Assembly: GCF_043789415.1 (NCBI RefSeq)
Contig: NZ_JBDLLW010000001.1
Coordinates: 806,001-870,000, forward strand
Direction: 5' to 3'
DNA length: 64,000 nt
DNA from: Renibacterium sp043789415
Lineage (GTDB): Bacteria; Actinomycetota; Actinomycetes; Actinomycetales; Micrococcaceae
The position numbers were made by a program, and so were the translations under genes. Below the pieces are notes generated by a model. It saw only the letters and a program-made list of their open reading frames with translations. It was not told where the DNA came from and ran no database searches. The stretch's first letter is position 1, and the number at the start of each line of letters is the position of its first letter. This document shows, in pieces, positions 43,623-51,998 of the stretch.

Positions 43623-44668
43623 AGTGCACCTGATTTCTTGAGCGTCCTGCGCAGTAATAAGAAGAAAATGGGAGCTCCGACCAGTGCCGTGAAGATGCCG
43701 ATCGGCAGATCTGCAAAGGGGATCATGGTACGCGCTGCGAGGTCGGCCAAGGAGACCATGAGCGCTCCGCCAAGCATGCTCAACGGCAGCAGAGCCTTTG
43801 CCGAGGGTCCGACAGTGATCCGCATCAGATGCGGCACGATCAAGCCGACAAAGCCGATGATTCCGGCATGGGCCACCGCACCCGAGGTCATCAGAGCCAC
43901 CGCGACGATGGCCAGCATACGAACCCATTCAACCGAGAGACCGACGTGACCAGCAGCGCGCTCCCCCAGGGCCAGCACGTCCAGGCGGCTGCTGAGCAGC
44001 AGGCTGAGCACCATGCCCAGAGCGATCGGCGGCAGGATCGAGAGCACCGCCTCCCAGGTGGAACCGTTCAAGGAGCCCATCTGCCAGAAGACGATCTGCT
44101 CGCGGCTCTGGGTATCGGCCAGGAAAACCATGAAGGCAATGCCCGCCGAGGCGAGCGCATTGATCGAGATCCCGGTGAGCACCAAGGTGAGCACCGAAGC
44201 CTTACCGTTGGCCCGGGACAGCAGATAGACCAGAATCGTGGTGATCAGCCCGGCCAGGAAAGCGGCCAGCGGCTGGCCGAAGAGCCCCACGCTGGCACCG
44301 CCGAAGACGATCATCGCACTAGCGCCCACCGCTGAGCCCGCGGAGACGCCGATTACCGCGGGCTCAGCGAGCGGGTTCCCGAAGACCGCCTGCATGACAG
44401 CACCGGAAAGACCGAGCGCCGCGCCGACCAGGGCCGCCATCACGAGTCGGGGGAACCGCACGTTCCACAGTGTGCCATCGGCGTCTCCGGGTCCTCCTCC
44501 GAGCAGATGGAGCTTCCGGGCTATGGCGGCCAAGATCTCCTGCGGGGGCACCGGGAACTGGCCCAGACCGGCCGAGAGGATCGCCAGTGTCAGCAGCACC
44601 AGCAGCAGGCTGAGGCTCAGCACGGCGACCCGACTTCCGTGGCTCTTCGCTCGATAACGTTGCAGCAA
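43619..44668 (-). CDS. hmuU: Heme ABC transporter permease (FecCD family)
   Basis: A 349-residue membrane subunit with about nine to ten hydrophobic helices. FecCD-family marks are RFPRLVMAALVGAALGLSGAVMQAVFGNPLAEP, GVSAGSAVGASA and the coupling region GERAAGHVGLSVEWVR; GIIGFVGLIVPHLMR is the conserved late segment. The start is TTG 44668, three bases after the hmuT stop; the stop overlaps hmuV. It would form a homodimeric channel receiving heme from HmuT. Confidence 0.92.
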   Translation of the reverse strand: MLQRYRAKSHGSRVAVLSLSLLLVLLTLAILSAGLGQFPVPPQEILAAIARKLHLLGGGPGDADGTLWNVRFPRLVMAALVGAALGLSGAVMQAVFGNPLAEPAVIGVSAGSAVGASAMIVFGGASVGLFGQPLAAFLAGLITTILVYLLSRANGKASVLTLVLTGISINALASAGIAFMVFLADTQSREQIVFWQMGSLNGSTWEAVLSILPPIALGMVLSLLLSSRLDVLALGERAAGHVGLSVEWVRMLAIVAVALMTSGAVAHAGIIGFVGLIVPHLMRITVGPSAKALLPLSMLGGALMVSLADLAARTMIPFADLPIGIFTALVGAPIFFLLLRRTLKKSGAL

Positions 44669-44671
44669 TGC

Positions 44672-45799
44672 TCAGCCCTTACCCGTCGGAACACTACCCT
44701 GCGGGTCGTAGATCGCCTTGGCCAGGCTGCGGAGCACAGCGGGGAAATTGGGGCCGAAGGAGAGGATCTGCCCATCAGCCATCTCCACCACCCGGTGCGC
44801 GGCTCCCGCCGGGGTTTCGGCCACCCCCGGACGTTTCAGTAAGCCTTCGATACCGCCGGTCGATGCCAAACCCGAACTCATCATCAGCAGAACTTCAGGA
44901 GCGAGCGCGACCAGAGATTCGCTATTGGCCGGTTTCACGTCTTTGACCCCGGCTTGAGCAGCCACATCAATCCCGCCTAGCTGCTGAATCAGGTCATCCG
45001 CGCCGGAACCAGAGCCCAGGATGAAGAACACCCCGGCCTTACCTCGCACATAGAGAAAGGCGATCTTGGGTTTCCGGGATTCTTCAGCCGGGCTGAGCGT
45101 TTTGATGTACTCCTGGGTTTCCAGGAGTTGCGCCGCGACCTGCCGATTCAGTTCGACGGCGGCATCCGTCAAGCCGAGCGCCTGACCGATCGCGGTGATT
45201 CCCGGCGCGATCAGCGCTACCGAACGATCCGGATTGAAGCTCACCACGGTCACTCCGCTGGCCCGGATCTGCTCCAGCACCTCCGGCGGGCCGATGGTGG
45301 AGTCCACGAGAACCAGGCTGGGTTTGAGTTGCAGAATGGCTTCGGCATTGAGTTCATGCCCGTTCTGCGTCACCACCGGCAACTCAGCCATCGAGGAATT
45401 GGTGTTCGAGACGGTACGTCCGATCAGATTCTTGCCCAGCCCGAAAGCCAGCACGGTATCGGCGATGGTGCCGTAGAGATCGAGCGCCAAGATCCGGCTG
45501 GTGTCTTTAACGATGACCTGACGGTGCTCAAAATCATTGACCGAGGCCGGCAGCTGCTGAGTGAAGTGAGCTGCCAGCGGCTGCACCTCCGGCACGCTCT
45601 CCGCGGTGCTCTGGCCCTGGATCTTTCGTGGATCAGGGAGCTGCGTCGAAGCAGCGGATCCGATGGTCGAGACGTTCGTCGCCGGCTGAGAGCTGGCTGA
45701 TGGGCTGCCCGCTGCGCAAGCGGACAGCCCGATCACCAACGCAGCTGCCAGGGCGGCTGCGGTCAGCCTGCTGAAGCGGTAAATACTAATGTGAGGCAC
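44672..45799 (-). CDS. hmuT: Heme-binding lipoprotein of the ABC importer
   Basis: A 375-residue FecB/BtuF-type binding lipoprotein. The signal peptide ends with lipobox LSAC (Cys about residue 27). The two lobes carry VLAFGLGKNLIGRT, GHELNAEAILQLKPSLVLVD and FLYVRGKAGVFFILGSGSGADDLIQQLGG; conserved Tyr and His residues there are the kind that ligate heme in Corynebacterium HmuT. I use GTG 45799 (VPHISIYRF), which overlaps the htaA stop by 14 bases; the longer frame to 45859 lies within htaA. It passes heme from HtaA to HmuUV. Confidence 0.88.
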   Translation of the reverse strand: MPHISIYRFSRLTAAALAAALVIGLSACAAGSPSASSQPATNVSTIGSAASTQLPDPRKIQGQSTAESVPEVQPLAAHFTQQLPASVNDFEHRQVIVKDTSRILALDLYGTIADTVLAFGLGKNLIGRTVSNTNSSMAELPVVTQNGHELNAEAILQLKPSLVLVDSTIGPPEVLEQIRASGVTVVSFNPDRSVALIAPGITAIGQALGLTDAAVELNRQVAAQLLETQEYIKTLSPAEESRKPKIAFLYVRGKAGVFFILGSGSGADDLIQQLGGIDVAAQAGVKDVKPANSESLVALAPEVLLMMSSGLASTGGIEGLLKRPGVAETPAGAAHRVVEMADGQILSFGPNFPAVLRSLAKAIYDPQGSVPTGKG

Positions 45800-47513
45800 G
45801 ACGTCGAGTCGCAGCCACCGCGAGGGCGCCGAGCAGAAGCAGCAGGGCGGCTGAGCCACCGATCACACCGAGACCGTCGACCCCGGTATTGGCCAATGCA
45901 CCGGCGACCGAAGCGCCTCCGGGATTCGCCGCGGGGTCGATGCCCAAGGCCTTGCAGTCAGCGGCAGCTCCCAACTGCACGCTCAGGCTGACCGGGTCGA
46001 GCACGGTACCCGCGGAATAGAAACCGGCAAAAGCAGTCGCCCCGGCTGCCGTCAACGTCGCCGGCGCTGCGGCTGCCCGCAGAGAGTCATTGCTCGCTGC
46101 GAGACCCGAGAGATTCAAGGTGGCGAACTCGACTCCGGCGTGCTGGGATTTCTTGCCGCTCATATCGGAGGAGAGCACATCGGCGATTAGCACGCCCGTG
46201 GTAGCGGAGGTCTGCGAGATGCGCAGCTTACTCAGCTGCAGGTCGAGGACGCCGCCGTGGCCGGTGAAATGCACGCTGCCGGAGAAGGCGTAGTTACCGG
46301 TCTTGCTCGCCGGATCGTAGACGCCGGAACTGGCGTTGAAGACGAAGGCGTTGCCGTTGTAGCTAGCGGCGTCCAGCGTCCAGTTCCCTTTGGCGATTCC
46401 ACTGCGGATATAGCTGCGAAAAGAAGACTTGAGGCCCCATTGCAGATTGCCGGAAGCGATCTGCCGCACAGTGCACGCCGCAGCAGCTTTGGGCTCCTGG
46501 GCCGAGGGCGCGACGGCCGGGGTCTTGACCTCTGGCCGCACCACCGGCTTCGCGGGGGTGCTGGGCCGCGGAGTGACATTTGGCTGAGGCGTCGGGGTGG
46601 GCTTGGGGGTGGTGGTCGCCGTCGTGTACTTCAGGTTGGTCACTGTGTTCTGTGATTTATCGCTCATCCCCTGGCCGTGAGCTTTCGAGGTATACACCGC
46701 CCACGCCGTCGCAGCCTTCGCCGGAACCTGGATCTTCACCGAAAAGGAACCATCCGCGTTCATCGGAGCCGTCCGCCCCTGAGCCGTCGAACCATCGCTC
46801 AAGCCTGGAGCCAAGAACACCGTGTTCGCCATGGTGATCTTCCCGATCCCGAAGCCCTCATAGAGACCGGCCAGCCCCTGCTCGCCCAGCGCAAGATAGA
46901 TCCCCGGCGAGGTCGAGAACCCGGAACCGGTTACCGTCACGGTACCGCCAGCCAGCGGAATCTCCGAAGCAGAGACCGAAGGCGTTGCCGCGCGAGGAGC
47001 CACCTCGGGCGCCTTGGTCGATGGCGCAGGTGCCGGAACCGGTGCCGCATAGTTCAGGTTGGTCACTGTGTTCTGCGATTTATCGCTCATCCCCTGGCCG
47101 TGAGCTTTCGAGGTATACACCGCCCACGCCGTCGCAGCCTTCGCCGGAACCTGGATCTTCACCGAAAAGGAACCGTCGGCGTTCATCGGAGCTGTCCGAC
47201 CGCGGTCCGTGACGGCATCGACTTGCCCGGGAGCCAAGAACACCGTGTCGGCCATCGAGATCTTGCCCAGGCCGAAGCCCTCGTACAGACCGGCCAGGCC
47301 TTGCTCGCCCAGCGCAAGATAGATCCCCGGCGAGGTCGAGAACCCGGAACCGGTCACCGTCACGGTACCGCCAGCCAAGGGAATCTCCGAAGCAGAGACC
47401 GAAGGAACCACTGCGGCGCTGGCGCTCGGGGCGAAGCTAAGACTCAGGATGGCCAAGAGTGCGGCCAGAAGAAGTGCCGGTATCCGTACCAGCTGCCTTC
47501 GAAGTGTAGACAT
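45786..47513 (-). CDS. htaA: HtaA-domain cell-wall heme-binding protein
   Basis: A 575-residue exported protein. A signal peptide (~33 residues) is followed by two nearly identical ~120-residue Ig-like repeats (SVSASEIPLAGGTVTVTGSG... to MSDKSQNTVTNL), a Pro/Thr linker, and one HtaA domain beginning ASGNLQWGLKSSFRSYI, the heme-binding module of Corynebacterium HtaA. The C-terminus has LANTG (540-544), a hydrophobic stretch and RRR, i.e. a sorting signal of the LAxTG type used by class E sortases, so it is probably covalently wall-linked. It is the first gene of the uptake operon, behind DtxR/IdeR-like boxes. Confidence 0.9.
   Translation of the reverse strand: MSTLRRQLVRIPALLLAALLAILSLSFAPSASAAVVPSVSASEIPLAGGTVTVTGSGFSTSPGIYLALGEQGLAGLYEGFGLGKISMADTVFLAPGQVDAVTDRGRTAPMNADGSFSVKIQVPAKAATAWAVYTSKAHGQGMSDKSQNTVTNLNYAAPVPAPAPSTKAPEVAPRAATPSVSASEIPLAGGTVTVTGSGFSTSPGIYLALGEQGLAGLYEGFGIGKITMANTVFLAPGLSDGSTAQGRTAPMNADGSFSVKIQVPAKAATAWAVYTSKAHGQGMSDKSQNTVTNLKYTTATTTPKPTPTPQPNVTPRPSTPAKPVVRPEVKTPAVAPSAQEPKAAAACTVRQIASGNLQWGLKSSFRSYIRSGIAKGNWTLDAASYNGNAFVFNASSGVYDPASKTGNYAFSGSVHFTGHGGVLDLQLSKLRISQTSATTGVLIADVLSSDMSGKKSQHAGVEFATLNLSGLAASNDSLRAAAAPATLTAAGATAFAGFYSAGTVLDPVSLSVQLGAAADCKALGIDPAANPGGASVAGALANTGVDGLGVIGGSAALLLLLGALAVAATRRRASH
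46630..47405. repeat. 353-bp direct duplication inside htaA
   Basis: The segments 46630-46982 and 47053-47405 are nearly identical, offset by 423 bases (141 codons). They encode the two Ig-like repeats of HtaA. High identity at the DNA level indicates recent duplication or gene conversion, and allows loss or gain of a repeat by recombination without shifting the frame. Confidence 0.85.
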
Positions 47514-47537
47514 CAGAAACCCTTCAATCAGTGTTTT

Positions 47538-47572
47538 ATAAGGTAAGCCTTAATTAGGTTAGCCTCACCTTA
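47538..47572. promoter_or_regulatory. DtxR/IdeR-type iron boxes in the htaA-hmuO divergent promoter
   Basis: TTAGGTTAGCCTCACCTTA at 47554-47572 matches the consensus TTAGGTTAGCCTAACCTAA at 17 of 19 positions. An overlapping weaker site (TAAGGTAAGCCTTAATTAG, from about 47540) matches 13 of 19. They lie between the divergent htaA and heme-oxygenase starts, so an iron-loaded DtxR/IdeR repressor probably shuts both when iron is plentiful. Confidence 0.8.
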
Positions 47573-47623
47573 TTTTTTAAGCTATTCTGTGTGATGTACA
47601 CCTCAATCGACAGCGGAGCTTTC

Positions 47624-48316
47624 GTGACCACGACACCTCACCCCCTCGCAGATCTGATGCGGGAATCCAGCAAAGCCGATCACGAAGATGCGGAGAACAG
47701 CTCGTTCATCGCCGATCTGATGTCGGGTGGGCTCAGCCTGGATCACTACTGTGCCCTGCTGGCGCAATACGCCCATCTCTATACCGCCCTGGAGAGTTCA
47801 GCGGCGATTTTGCGGAGCCAGCAACGCTTCACACAGTTGCTCGATCCCCGCCTAGACCGCAGTGCTTTGATCCTCGCCGATCTGGATTTACTGGGCGGCA
47901 CACCTGCGGAGCAGAGCCCGGCCATCGTGAAGTATGTGAGCAGAATTCATCAGGTCACAGCAGAGGCACCGCACCGCTATCTGGCGCATCACTATGTGCG
48001 TTATCTGGGGGATCTCTCGGGCGGACAGATCCTAGCCCGCAAAATGCAGCAGAATTACGGGGCCGGCGCAGCGGCTCTGAGCGCCTGGGATTTCTCCGCC
48101 CTCGGCAAGCTCAAACCCTATAAGGATCAGTATCGCGAGAGTCTCAATCAGCTGCGGCTGAATCCACAGCACACCGCGGAGCTGCTGGATGAAGTGCGGC
48201 TGGCCTTCGGTTTCAACAAAGCCCTCTTCCACGAGCTTGCAGAGGGCACGGTCTCAACACCCGAGAGCACCGCGAAGCGCGCTGCACCCGTGCTTGCCGA
48301 GGTCGACGTCGCCTGA
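47624..48316 (+). CDS. hmuO: Heme oxygenase (biliverdin-producing)
   Basis: A 230-residue helical heme oxygenase that opens the heme ring, releasing iron, CO and biliverdin. The proximal histidine is in ESSKADHEDAENSSFI near residue 20 and the distal helix is YLGDLSGGQILARKM with the flexible glycine pair. I use the GTG at 47624 with GGAG eight bases upstream; the ORF also opens at 47591, but this adds an atypical MYTSIDSGAF segment. It is divergent from htaA and shares the iron boxes, so uptake and degradation are co-regulated. Confidence 0.92.
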   Translation: MTTTPHPLADLMRESSKADHEDAENSSFIADLMSGGLSLDHYCALLAQYAHLYTALESSAAILRSQQRFTQLLDPRLDRSALILADLDLLGGTPAEQSPAIVKYVSRIHQVTAEAPHRYLAHHYVRYLGDLSGGQILARKMQQNYGAGAAALSAWDFSALGKLKPYKDQYRESLNQLRLNPQHTAELLDEVRLAFGFNKALFHELAEGTVSTPESTAKRAAPVLAEVDVA

Positions 48317-48372
48317 GCCCACCAGGGAAAAGGCATCAGTCCTCTCGGACCGTGTCAGACCGGGCCCCTCAC

Positions 48373-49218
48373 TCAGCGAACCACGCTGCTGCCAGTGCCC
48401 TGTTCCTCGATCCGAGCGAGCGCTTCCGGTGAGGTGAGATTCTCACCTAAGCGATTAGGTTTACCCGTGCCGTGATAGTCAGAAGAGCCGGTGATGATCA
48501 GATCATGTCGCCGAGCCAGCGAGCGCAAGAATTCCCTGCCTGGCTCAGGGTTGTCGCGATGGTCCACCTCGACGCCGGCCAGGCCCGCTTCGATGAGTTC
48601 CTCAAAGACCTCAGGTTCCACGATCCGGCCCCGGGCGGAAGCCATGGGGTGAGCAAAGACCGGCACTCCACCGGCCTGCCGGACCAGGGAAACCGCGAGC
48701 ACGGGGTACGGTGCATAGTGTGAAACCCAGTATTTGCTCCGAGAGGTGAGAATGCTGGCAAAGGCTTCGGAGCGATCCGCGACAACTCCGGCCGCCACTA
48801 GAGCGTCAGCGATATGCGGCCTGCCGACAGTGGCCCCAGGAGCGACGTGCTGACTCACATCGTCCCAGTTCAGCGGATAGTCCTCGGAAAGACGATCGAC
48901 CATTCGCTCGGCTCTGCTGAGTCGGGCATCTCTCGACTTGCCGATTTCCTCGAGCAGGCCAGGGTGCTCTGGATCATGCAGATAACTGAGTAGATGCACC
49001 GTGATCCCGGAAGAGGTCCGGCAGGAGATCTCCATTCCAGGAACCAGTGAGAGTCCGAGCATCCGCGCCCGAACGCTGGCTTCCTGCCAGCCTCCCGTGG
49101 AGTCGTGATCCGTGATGGCCACGACATCGAGGCGTGCATCCCGGGCGGCGTCCATCAGCTGAGCCGGGGCCTGCGTGCCATCGGAGACATTGGAATGGGT
49201 GTGCAAATCAATCCTCAC
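48373..49218 (-). CDS. PHP-domain phosphoesterase
   Basis: A 281-residue metal-dependent phosphoesterase of the stand-alone PHP type, like 3',5'-nucleoside bisphosphate phosphatase. The metal ligands are visible in DLHTHSNVSDGT at the N-terminus, VVAITDHDSTGGW, PGMEISCRTSSGITVHLLSY, and the late HPMAS and GSSDYHG motifs. The start is GTG 49218. It is a single-gene unit next to, and divergent from, aminopeptidase P. The exact substrate is not determined by sequence. Confidence 0.88.
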   Translation of the reverse strand: MRIDLHTHSNVSDGTQAPAQLMDAARDARLDVVAITDHDSTGGWQEASVRARMLGLSLVPGMEISCRTSSGITVHLLSYLHDPEHPGLLEEIGKSRDARLSRAERMVDRLSEDYPLNWDDVSQHVAPGATVGRPHIADALVAAGVVADRSEAFASILTSRSKYWVSHYAPYPVLAVSLVRQAGGVPVFAHPMASARGRIVEPEVFEELIEAGLAGVEVDHRDNPEPGREFLRSLARRHDLIITGSSDYHGTGKPNRLGENLTSPEALARIEEQGTGSSVVR

Positions 49219-49318
49219 CTGCCTAGCCTATGCGCAGCTGAGCGAAGTCGTTGCCGCCATTAGGTGGCCTGAGTCCCCTGAACTGGCGGCGTTCCGGCAG
49301 CGGTGGCAGGATTGAGCT

Positions 49319-50878
49319 GTGACGCAGACCCCAGAAAACTCAGAACAGCCCCTTGAAGAACGCGTGAACAACCGCTCTCTTCGCCCCGATTCGGATGCCT
49401 TCAGGTCATTCATGAGCGCCAATTGGGCGCCTTCCAGCCAGCAGCTTCCCGCCCAATCGGCGGTGGCCGAACACGCGGCGCGACGACGTCGTGCGATCAG
49501 TGAACAGTTCAAAGGTGAACGGCTCATCATCCCGGCGGGGCCGCTCAAGGTCCGCTCCAACGACACCGATTACATGTTCCGCCCGCACTCCGCCTTCGCC
49601 CACCTGACCGGCCTCGGTGTCGACCATGAGCCCGAGGCCATTCTGCTGCTGGAGCCGGTGGACGACGGCACCGGCGACGACGGTGGCCACCACCGGGCGA
49701 CGCTGTACTTCCGTCCACTGGCCGGCCGGGACACCAAGGAGTTCTACTCGGATGCCCGCTCCGGTGAGTTCTGGATCGGCAAACGCCCGACTCTCGCCGA
49801 GTTGCGCGCCGAGCTGGCCCTGGAGACCGCGGACTTGGCGGAGGCAGAAATCGCGCTGACCAAGAATATCGGCGCAGCCGAAATCGGCGGCATGCAGGTC
49901 CGCCTGGTGCGTGATGTCGATCCGCAGGTCGATGCGCTGATCGACACCGCCCGGATCAATACCGCGCTCAACCCGGAGACCGCTGACCTCAGCCAGGCCG
50001 ATGCGCAGGACGCTAAGCTCGCCGAGGCGCTCTCCGAGCTGCGGCTGATCAAGGACGCCTGGGAGGTCGAGCAGCTCGAAAAGGCCGTGGCGGCGACTAT
50101 CGAAGGCTTCACCGAAGTGGTTCGAGCTCTCCCCCGCGCCATCACGCACCACCGCGGCGAGCGCGTGGTCGAGGGTGCTTTTGCCGCCCGGGCGCGTGAA
50201 GAGGGCAATGGCCTCGGCTACGAAACCATCGCGGCAGCCGGCGACCACGCCACCACGCTGCACTGGATCACTAATAACGGTCAGGTGAAGTCCGGGGAGC
50301 TCCTGCTGCTGGACGCCGGGGTTGAAGCGGATTCGCTCTACACCGCCGATATCACTCGCACACTGCCGGTCAACGGCTCTTTCACCGAGGTGCAGCGCAA
50401 GGTCTACCAAGCGGTGCTGGACGCCGCGGATGCCGCTTTCAAGGTGGCCAAGCCGGGCGTCAAGTTCCGTGAGATCCACGCCGCGGCGATGAACGTCCTG
50501 GCGGACCGGCTCGCGCTCTGGGGCCTTTTGCCGGTCTCCGCCGAAGAGGCGCTGGCACCGGAAGGCCAGCAGCACCGCCGTTGGATGCCGCACGGCACCA
50601 GTCACCACCTCGGCCTCGATGTGCACGACTGCGCACAAGCACGGGCTGAGCTCTACCTCGACGGGGTCTTGGAGGAGGGTATGGTCTTCACCATCGAGCC
50701 CGGCCTCTACTTCAAGGCCGACGATCTCGCGGTGCCGGAAGAGTACCGGGGCATCGGCGTCCGGATTGAGGACGACGTCCTGGTCACCGCTGACGGCAAC
50801 CGGAACCTCAGCGCCGCGCTGCCACGCAGCCCGGAGGACGTTGAGTCCTGGATGGCAGGAATCTACGAACAGGGCTGA
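49319..50878 (+). CDS. pepP: Xaa-Pro aminopeptidase (aminopeptidase P)
   Basis: A 519-residue M24B metallopeptidase that removes the N-terminal residue before proline. The N-terminal creatinase-like domain includes MFRPHSAFAHLTGL. The catalytic domain has LLLDAGVEADSLYTADITRTLPV (two Asp), MPHGTSHHLGLDVHD (His), FTIEPGLYF (Glu) and GVRIEDDVLVT (Glu), the full dinuclear metal set. There is no signal peptide; it is cytosolic. The start is GTG 49319. It ends 35 bases before a 40-bp perfect palindrome. Confidence 0.93.
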   Translation: MTQTPENSEQPLEERVNNRSLRPDSDAFRSFMSANWAPSSQQLPAQSAVAEHAARRRRAISEQFKGERLIIPAGPLKVRSNDTDYMFRPHSAFAHLTGLGVDHEPEAILLLEPVDDGTGDDGGHHRATLYFRPLAGRDTKEFYSDARSGEFWIGKRPTLAELRAELALETADLAEAEIALTKNIGAAEIGGMQVRLVRDVDPQVDALIDTARINTALNPETADLSQADAQDAKLAEALSELRLIKDAWEVEQLEKAVAATIEGFTEVVRALPRAITHHRGERVVEGAFAARAREEGNGLGYETIAAAGDHATTLHWITNNGQVKSGELLLLDAGVEADSLYTADITRTLPVNGSFTEVQRKVYQAVLDAADAAFKVAKPGVKFREIHAAAMNVLADRLALWGLLPVSAEEALAPEGQQHRRWMPHGTSHHLGLDVHDCAQARAELYLDGVLEEGMVFTIEPGLYFKADDLAVPEEYRGIGVRIEDDVLVTADGNRNLSAALPRSPEDVESWMAGIYEQG

Positions 50879-50912
50879 GCCGCCGCAACTCCCCCTTGCA
50901 AGTCAGCGGTTC

Positions 50913-50952
50913 GCTCTCGGATTCGCTCGTCATGACGAGCGAATCCGAGAGC
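50913..50952. repeat. 40-bp perfect palindrome between convergent genes
   Basis: The 20 bases 50913-50932 are the exact reverse complement of 50933-50952, with no spacer (centre TCATGA). It lies between the pepP stop (50878) and the stop of the GSP17M-like gene (50983). It could act as a bidirectional terminator, although there is no T-tract and only a tight loop would form. Confidence 0.85.
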
Positions 50953-50982
50953 TACCGATGAACTCAGGAGCGGACTGAAACT

Positions 50983-51825
50983 CTATTCAGGCTGGCCGGG
51001 CTGCTGGCGCCCCGGCGACTGGCTCCCGGGCGACTGGCTCTCTGGGGCCTGGCTCTCCGGAGCTGCAGTCGGCTGCTGGGTTTCCGACGTCGAGTGGTCC
51101 ACGCGGATTCCGTACTGCGGGCGGCCATCTGGCAAATCCGAATAAGATCCGGGCTTAGTAGCGCTCACTCCGGCCACCGATGCGGCTTCAGGCTCTGCGG
51201 CCGGGGTAGCGGCAGGCTCTCCGTAGGGGTCGCTCCAGCCTTCGGGACGTTGCGGTGCAGCCGGCTGCTCCGGTTGCTGAGCGGGACGGTACGGGGTCTG
51301 CGTCGGGTACGCCTGCGCTGCGGGCTTGGCGGCCATCGGCAGATTCTGCAGCAGTCGCCGCGCCTCCCCCGAGGCTTCCCGGGCCACGATCACGTCATAG
51401 CTGGAGGCCAGCACCTGGGACGTCGAGGTGAAGTCCCGCTTGCCACGCTGCGCGGCATAGGTCACGATGCCGAAGAGCATCCAGAAAGCAGCACCCAGCA
51501 GCATGGCGATCGGGATAGCGAGCAAGGAACCGGCCGGGCTGGCTCCTATGAAGGAGAGCAAAAGCCCCACGAAGAGACCGAACCAGGCACCGGTCATCGC
51601 TCCGTTCAAAGCCACGCGCGGGTAGCTCAGCTTCCCGGTGACGCGTTCCACCATTTTCAGGTCATTGCCCACAATGGAAACCAGCTGAACCGGGAACTGC
51701 TGGTCCGCAAGGTAATCCACAGCTTTCTGAGCATCCAAGTAGGAGACGTAGCTCCCCACCGTATCGCCGTCGGGGACGCTGCGCAGGTCTGCAAGAGCAC
51801 GGGCCGATCCAAAAAGGTTTGACAT
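50983..51825 (-). CDS. General-stress-protein 17M-like membrane protein
   Basis: A 280-residue protein. The first ~80 residues resemble the GSP17M/YflT-type domain (VGSYVSYLDAQKAVDYLADQQFPVQLVSIVGNDLKMVERV in parts). Two membrane helices follow (GAWFGLFVGLLLSFIGA and LLAIPIAMLLGAAFWMLFGIV), then FTSTSQVLASSYDVIVA. The C-terminal ~110 residues are Pro/Gln/Ala-rich and disordered, ending in Ser/Pro/Gly/Gln repeats from a 15-bp tandem repeat. I use ATG 51825 (MSNLFGSARAL). The function is unknown; the family name comes from a Bacillus stress protein. Confidence 0.8.
   Translation of the reverse strand: MSNLFGSARALADLRSVPDGDTVGSYVSYLDAQKAVDYLADQQFPVQLVSIVGNDLKMVERVTGKLSYPRVALNGAMTGAWFGLFVGLLLSFIGASPAGSLLAIPIAMLLGAAFWMLFGIVTYAAQRGKRDFTSTSQVLASSYDVIVAREASGEARRLLQNLPMAAKPAAQAYPTQTPYRPAQQPEQPAAPQRPEGWSDPYGEPAATPAAEPEAASVAGVSATKPGSYSDLPDGRPQYGIRVDHSTSETQQPTAAPESQAPESQSPGSQSPGRQQPGQPE
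51014..51058. repeat. 15-bp x 3 tandem repeat in the GSP17M-like gene
   Basis: Units at 51014-51028, 51029-51043 and 51044-51058 follow GGSGMCTGGCTCYCN-like 15-mers. They encode the PESQS/PGSQS repeats near the C-terminus. Confidence 0.85.
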
Positions 51826-51998
51826 ACTTCCATTCTCCCGCATCGGGGCGACAATGATGCCGGAGTATCGCTGCGGGTGAACCCTGACCGCTTGAGTGAA
51901 GGCCTAAAAGCCATTTGGAGCTGGTCCGGCGGCGGTCACACAGCGAACCGCCTGAGACACTGTTTCACCCCCGGCGGCTAAAACAGTAGCCTTGAGGT

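Noticed and set aside
43623..43928. Upstream extension of hmuV into hmuU
   Set aside because: It is an out-of-frame read of hmuU; ATG 43622 with ATGA coupling is the natural start.
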